From positions 186,001 to 250,000 of the forward strand of contig NZ_JAKWBF010000001.1 in assembly GCF_022513585.1 (NCBI RefSeq): DNA of 64,000 nt, given 5' to 3'. The notes beneath the pieces are model-generated. The model worked only from the letters and a program-made list of their open reading frames with translations. It did no database searches and had not been told where the DNA came from. Shown here in pieces: positions 60,752 through 64,000 of the stretch; position 1 is the stretch's first letter; every line of letters starts with the position of its first letter. This DNA comes from Gordonia gummivorans (GTDB taxonomy: Bacteria > Actinomycetota > Actinomycetes > Mycobacteriales > Mycobacteriaceae). The position numbers were made by a program, and so were the translations under genes.

Positions 60752-60966
60752 CGTGTGACCGTGTGCCGGCGCGAGAGGTCATCGGACGCGGAGTCGACCA
60801 CACCCGTGGACCCTGCCCGACGCGCGCAGTGGGCGCAACTGGGCGCCGGCGCTGCGATCGCGCACTCGAAACTGTCGAATACTCTGCCTGTACGTTCGGC
60901 CGAACCGTCTACGGTGATCGTCATGGTGCGGCTGTAGTCGTTGCCGCACACCTCACACGTGGCCAT
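60748..60966 (-). CDS. Small zinc-finger-like protein
   Basis: A 72-residue protein from ATG 60966 (MATCEVCGNDY). Two CxxC pairs (CEVC and CAHC) with an intervening FDSFECAIA segment form a likely zinc site, as in small actinobacterial treble-clef proteins. Overlaps the membrane protein gene by 4 bp. Confidence 0.72.
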   Translation of the reverse strand: MATCEVCGNDYSRTMTITVDGSAERTGRVFDSFECAIAAPAPSCAHCARRAGSTGVVDSASDDLSRRHTVTR

Positions 60967-61186
60967 GGCGCGCCTCCCAAATCGCTGTGTGTGCCTATGC
61001 CGACTGGCATCGAGCAAGGGTGTTCCCCCGATCGGGGGAGATCAAACCAGCCAGGTCGGCGCCGAGCGAATGTTTCGAACTGGGGATTCACGGGTAATGA
61101 GTAGTGTCGCTTGTGCAGAGCCCATGCCGAGCGCTGCCACTCGGCCACCGTCTGTTCCGCCGCTTCGCGATGATCGGAGGAGTTGC

Positions 61187-62044
61187 TTGTCGACGTCTCC
61201 CGAGGCCTCCCGGCCAGCTGCGCGCGCGCAGGCCCGCAGCCGGCGGGGTGACGATGACTACGCCGACGTCGTGGAGTCGTTGCGCGCGCTGCGCGACATG
61301 GCCGACGACGACCGCAGAGGCAGGCTGCGCGACGAGATCATCGAGCGATGCCTCCCCCTCGCCGAGCACGTGGCGCGACGATTCAGCGCTCGTGGCGAAC
61401 CGTTCGACGATCTGGTGCAGGTGGCGCGCATCGGTGTCGTGAACGCTGTCGACCGATTCGATGTCGAACGCGGCGAGAACTTTCTGTCGTTCGCCGTGCC
61501 GACGGCCATGGGCGAGGTCCGGCGCCACTTCCGAGACACCATGTGGTCGATGCGCGTGCCGCGCCGGGCCAAAGAGATGTCGTTGAGCATCGGCAAGGCC
61601 AGCGACGAACTGGTGCAGCGGCTGGGGAGATCACCGCGGCCGAGTGAACTCGCCGACCATCTGGGCGTGCCCGTCGAGGAGGTCATCGACGGCCTCATGG
61701 CGCGGTCCGCGTATTACGCCCGCTCGATCGACGCCGCCCCGGAGGACGGCGAAGGACGGTCGATCCGCGACACTCTCGGTGACGACGACGCGCGGCTGGC
61801 ACAGATCGACGAGTTCGTGACGCTACGTCCGGCGCTGGACCGTCTACCGGAACGGGAGCGCCACATTCTGACTCTGCGGTTCTTCCACGCGATGTCGCAG
61901 AGCGAGATCGCGGCCGAGGTGGGCATTTCCCAGATGCATGTGTCGCGATTGCTGACGCGCACACTGTCGACGCTTCGTGCCGATCTGGGCACCGACGACG
62001 AGTCCGACGTGCCCGCCGACGCACGTCGATCTCAGCCCAGGTGA
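61187..62044 (+). CDS. SigB/SigF-type RNA polymerase sigma factor
   Basis: A 285-residue sigma factor of the SigB/F/G group. Region 2 is HVARRFSARGEPFDDLVQVARIGVVNAVDRFD to FLSFAVPTAMGEVRRHFRD. Region 3 starts with WSMRVPRRAKE. Region 4 is LPERERHILTLRFFHAMSQSEIAAEVGISQMHVSRLL. I chose TTG 61187 because GGAGG lies six bases upstream. It may direct the stress genes in this stretch, including csbD. Its partner anti-sigma factor is not next to it. Confidence 0.87.
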   Translation: MSTSPEASRPAARAQARSRRGDDDYADVVESLRALRDMADDDRRGRLRDEIIERCLPLAEHVARRFSARGEPFDDLVQVARIGVVNAVDRFDVERGENFLSFAVPTAMGEVRRHFRDTMWSMRVPRRAKEMSLSIGKASDELVQRLGRSPRPSELADHLGVPVEEVIDGLMARSAYYARSIDAAPEDGEGRSIRDTLGDDDARLAQIDEFVTLRPALDRLPERERHILTLRFFHAMSQSEIAAEVGISQMHVSRLLTRTLSTLRADLGTDDESDVPADARRSQPR

Positions 62045-62240
62045 CGAAGCTCCGCCCACACATGCGCCGGGTCGCGCGGATGCACGCAGCGTCGGTCCCT
62101 GCGGGCAGCCCGCCGCGGATCCAGGAGAAGGCCGTCAGCAGCACGCCCTGAGCGTCTGCGGCCGCCCACACCGGACGGCGGGCGAACTGCTCGATGGTCA
62201 TCAGAGTCGCGGAACCAGGGACCGGCGTCGATGTCCACAT
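62032..62240 (-). pseudogene. Possible small gene with a frameshift, next to the glycosyltransferases
   Basis: From ATG 62240 (eight bases after the glycosyltransferase stop) a protein-like frame reads TLMTIEQFARRPVWAAADAQ, then FSWIRGG. After about 62090 this frame becomes Arg-rich and runs antisense into the sigma gene. In the next frame CVHPRDPAHVWAELRHLG ends at 62032. One missing base near 62085-62095 would join them into about 69 residues. The family is not recognised and the case rests on composition only. Confidence 0.35.
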
Positions 62241-62248
62241 GGGGAAAG

Positions 62249-63085
62249 CTACTGCCAGCAGTCGCTGTCCGCGTCGTATGTCGCGAGGCCGGCCGCCTCG
62301 AAGGCATCCAGCCAGCCCCGCATCGGCCAGCAGTTCCAGCGCTCGTGGAAGAGAGACGCGTTGCGCATGATGTCGTCGATGTGTTCGACCGGCGGGTCGG
62401 AGACCGGGTGATACTGATGGTAGGCGTCCGCACCACCGACCCACGCGATTCGGAAGCCTCTGCGCCGAGCGATCATCGAAAAGTCGGTGTCCTCGCCGCC
62501 ATACCCTCGGTAACCCTCGTGGAACCCCGGCAGTCTGCGCCACGCGGATGCGGTCACCGCGAAGGACAACGACCAAAAGAGGTCCAGGTCATCGTCGACG
62601 ACGATGCGGCCCCGCTCGGGGGCCGGACGTGCGGGATGTGGATCAGTGTGTTGCGTAACGTCACCGGCCACCGACTGCCGCTCCGACAGGTACGTGACCG
62701 GACCGCAATAGAGCAGCGAGTCGGGGTGCCCGGTGACGCACGCCGCGCGGTAGCGGGTGAACAGATCGGGACCGGGGATGCAGTCGACGTCGAGGAACAC
62801 CAGTAGGTCGGCGCCGGCGTCGAGTGCCGCCCGTGCACCGCGGTTTCGCGCCGCAGACAACTCCAGCGCTGTTGTTTCGCACGCCATCTCGATGACTGTC
62901 GCGGCGGGAAACGGGGCCGCGATCGTGGCGATCTCCGAATCATTCATCGCCAACACCAGATGATGATCGGGCCCGTCGGCACATGTCTGGACGTGAGCCA
63001 ACTGACGTCGCAGGTGTTCGTGGCGTCCGGACACAATCGTGATGAGCGCCAACCGAAGTCGATCGCGACGATGATCGGCGATCAT
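62249..63085 (-). CDS. Family 2-like glycosyltransferase
   Basis: A 278-residue GT-A-fold glycosyltransferase. The nucleotide-binding start is LALITIVSGRHEHLRRQ. The DxD-type motif is FLDVDCIPG. The acceptor region includes GFHEGYRGYGGEDTDFSMIARRRGFR, where ED is the likely catalytic base. ATG 63085 lies in the stop of the upstream gene. The sugar and acceptor are unknown. Confidence 0.85.
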   Translation of the reverse strand: MIADHRRDRLRLALITIVSGRHEHLRRQLAHVQTCADGPDHHLVLAMNDSEIATIAAPFPAATVIEMACETTALELSAARNRGARAALDAGADLLVFLDVDCIPGPDLFTRYRAACVTGHPDSLLYCGPVTYLSERQSVAGDVTQHTDPHPARPAPERGRIVVDDDLDLFWSLSFAVTASAWRRLPGFHEGYRGYGGEDTDFSMIARRRGFRIAWVGGADAYHQYHPVSDPPVEHIDDIMRNASLFHERWNCWPMRGWLDAFEAAGLATYDADSDCWQ

Positions 63086-64000
63086 GATCGCGCTACTGAC
63101 TCGACGGCCGCGGCGGCGCGTCGGGCTGCTCCCGCAGTGCGCCACCTCGACCAGTCGGGCCCGGCCGCGGCAGATTCTCGTAGAAGGGACGGCCATTCCT
63201 GCGCTACCGGCCAGGATGGGATCACCCGGCTGAGTTGATGGCGGCTGAGTGTGTCTGCGGTGCAACACTGCTCATCGAACGGACGTTCCTCGGGCACGAC
63301 GATGGCAGGTCGTTGGGCCGCGGCCACATCGGCAACGCTACCCTGTCCCGCGTTGATCACCACGGTTCCCGCGCCGCACAGGTATGGCCACGGATCATCG
63401 GTCCATGGTGCGTAGGCCCCGCCGAGGCGGCGCACCATCACGCCGGGTGACAACCTGCTGGTGTCCTCATCGGAGTCGGCCGGCATACCGACGGAACCGC
63501 CTGCGCCGGTGAGGATCAGCACGTCGGAACGATGTCTTTCATCGAAGGTCACCCGACGTCCGTCGAATCGACTGATTCCGCCGGTGTAAGTGGTCTTCGC
63601 GTCGAACTCGGTGAGCCAGTCGGGACGATAAAGATCTCCCGGCCACGCCGCGATGATCGCCGAGGCCGCCTGGTGGGCCAAGCGGTGCGGGCCGTCGCGG
63701 CGATTGCCCGGCAATGCCACGACGATCACGGGTACACCGAGCAGTCGCAGCAGCAACGTGACCTCCACAGACACATCCACCACCACCGCCTCTGGTCGGC
63801 GATCGCGCACGAAGTCGGCCAGTTGCAGCATTCGGCCCCCAAGCCCCCGGTCTCGCATCGGTGCCCAGTGCAACGCCCCACCGGCGTCGACGTCGACGGG
63901 ACAGTGCGCGGTGTCATCCCGATCCAGCGTGATCACCTCGTCGAAGGCACTGTCGGACAACGGCACAGCGTCGTCGGCGAGGCTGGTGAGGGCGACGAAC
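63082..64000 (-). CDS. MurG-like (GT-B) glycosyltransferase, cut by the right edge
   Basis: At least 305 residues; the frame is open past 63966 to the window edge, reading FVALTSLADDAVPLSDSAFD, so the true start is outside. The C-terminal half is GT-B-like: SDVLILTGAGGSVGMPADSD, then LCGAGTVVINAGQGSVADVAAAQRPAIVVPEERPFDEQ, which is the sugar-nucleotide loop of MurG/UGT-type enzymes. Overlaps the family 2-like gene by 4 bp, so the two form an operon, probably for a cell-envelope glycan. Confidence 0.8.
   Translation of the reverse strand, partial: FVALTSLADDAVPLSDSAFDEVITLDRDDTAHCPVDVDAGGALHWAPMRDRGLGGRMLQLADFVRDRRPEAVVVDVSVEVTLLLRLLGVPVIVVALPGNRRDGPHRLAHQAASAIIAAWPGDLYRPDWLTEFDAKTTYTGGISRFDGRRVTFDERHRSDVLILTGAGGSVGMPADSDEDTSRLSPGVMVRRLGGAYAPWTDDPWPYLCGAGTVVINAGQGSVADVAAAQRPAIVVPEERPFDEQCCTADTLSRHQLSRVIPSWPVAQEWPSLLRESAAAGPDWSRWRTAGAARRAAAAVESVARS

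Noticed and set aside
61695..62031. Extension of the small minus-strand frame from 62240 to a stop at 61695
   Set aside because: It would run antisense through the sigma factor gene with Arg-rich composition; a frameshift ending at 62032 explains the local protein-like signals better.
1..64000. CRISPR array, prophage, insertion sequence, rRNA operon
   Set aside because: No regularly spaced repeats of CRISPR type, no transposase, integrase or phage structural genes, and no rRNA sequence were seen. The only tandem repeats are the 15-bp, 29-bp and 8-bp ones listed.

Overview
The window is GC-rich DNA from an actinobacterium, with many GTG starts, tightly packed ATGA-overlapping genes and a strong G/C third-position bias. 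The gene content points to the mycolic-acid group (Gordonia, Rhodococcus or Mycobacterium-like, most likely Gordonia). It has two wax-ester synthase/diacylglycerol acyltransferases, a plsB-plsC(HAD fusion)-WS/DGAT block laid out like Rv2482c-Rv2484c of M. tuberculosis, a DUF222/HNH protein, a vapBC pair and a SigB/SigF-type sigma factor. The genus is an inference from gene content; no rRNA or tRNA is present.

Layout. 1-8.0 kb: a partial unknown protein, a DUF1206 membrane protein, a secreted cupin, the glycerolipid operon (plsB, plsC fusion, WS/DGAT) and a secreted protein of unknown function. 8.5-21.5 kb: YceI and a PucR regulator, divergent from a nine-gene amine operon. That operon encodes agmatine deiminase, an N-carbamoylputrescine amidase-like enzyme (frameshifted here), a permease, a copper amine oxidase, an aminobutanal-type dehydrogenase, GABA aminotransferase and succinate semialdehyde dehydrogenase, which together could take agmatine or putrescine to succinate. 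22-30.6 kb: a Cof-type HAD phosphatase, a TetR/MFS efflux pair, vapBC, a cyclooxygenase-like haem peroxidase split by an in-frame TAG, a second WS/DGAT and a frameshifted TspO-like membrane protein.

30.7-46.7 kb is a double CO-dehydrogenase-family locus. A LysR gene is followed on the minus strand by a complete form I aerobic CO dehydrogenase operon (XdhC-like, coxM, coxS, coxL, XdhC-YHS fusion, coxD, coxE). The large subunit carries the diagnostic AYxCSFR motif. Back to back with it, on the plus strand, is a form II set (coxD, coxE, coxS, coxL with AYRGAGR, coxM, coxG). 46.8-54.6 kb holds small secreted and membrane proteins, DUF222/HNH, a DUF6766 protein with an internal duplication, a zinc alcohol dehydrogenase, an SDR and a second semialdehyde dehydrogenase. 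54.6-62 kb is a stress-type island: DUF4235, an RsbW-like kinase, a STAS protein, CsbD, GAF-ANTAR, a disrupted DUF6480, a haem-oxygenase-fold iron enzyme with CDGSH and methyltransferase partners, and a SigB/F-type sigma factor. The right edge has two glycosyltransferase genes, one cut by the window.

Two themes stand out beyond the genes. First, three intergenic spacers (about 8.2-8.45, 21.47-22.23 and 28.14-28.37 kb) share a mosaic of repeat modules. These include a three-hairpin module of about 120 bp in three copies and a pair of palindromes whose arms differ by compensating changes. Second, at least four genes are broken by single-base indels or a nonsense codon, with further possible cases. 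This may reflect real decay or assembly error.
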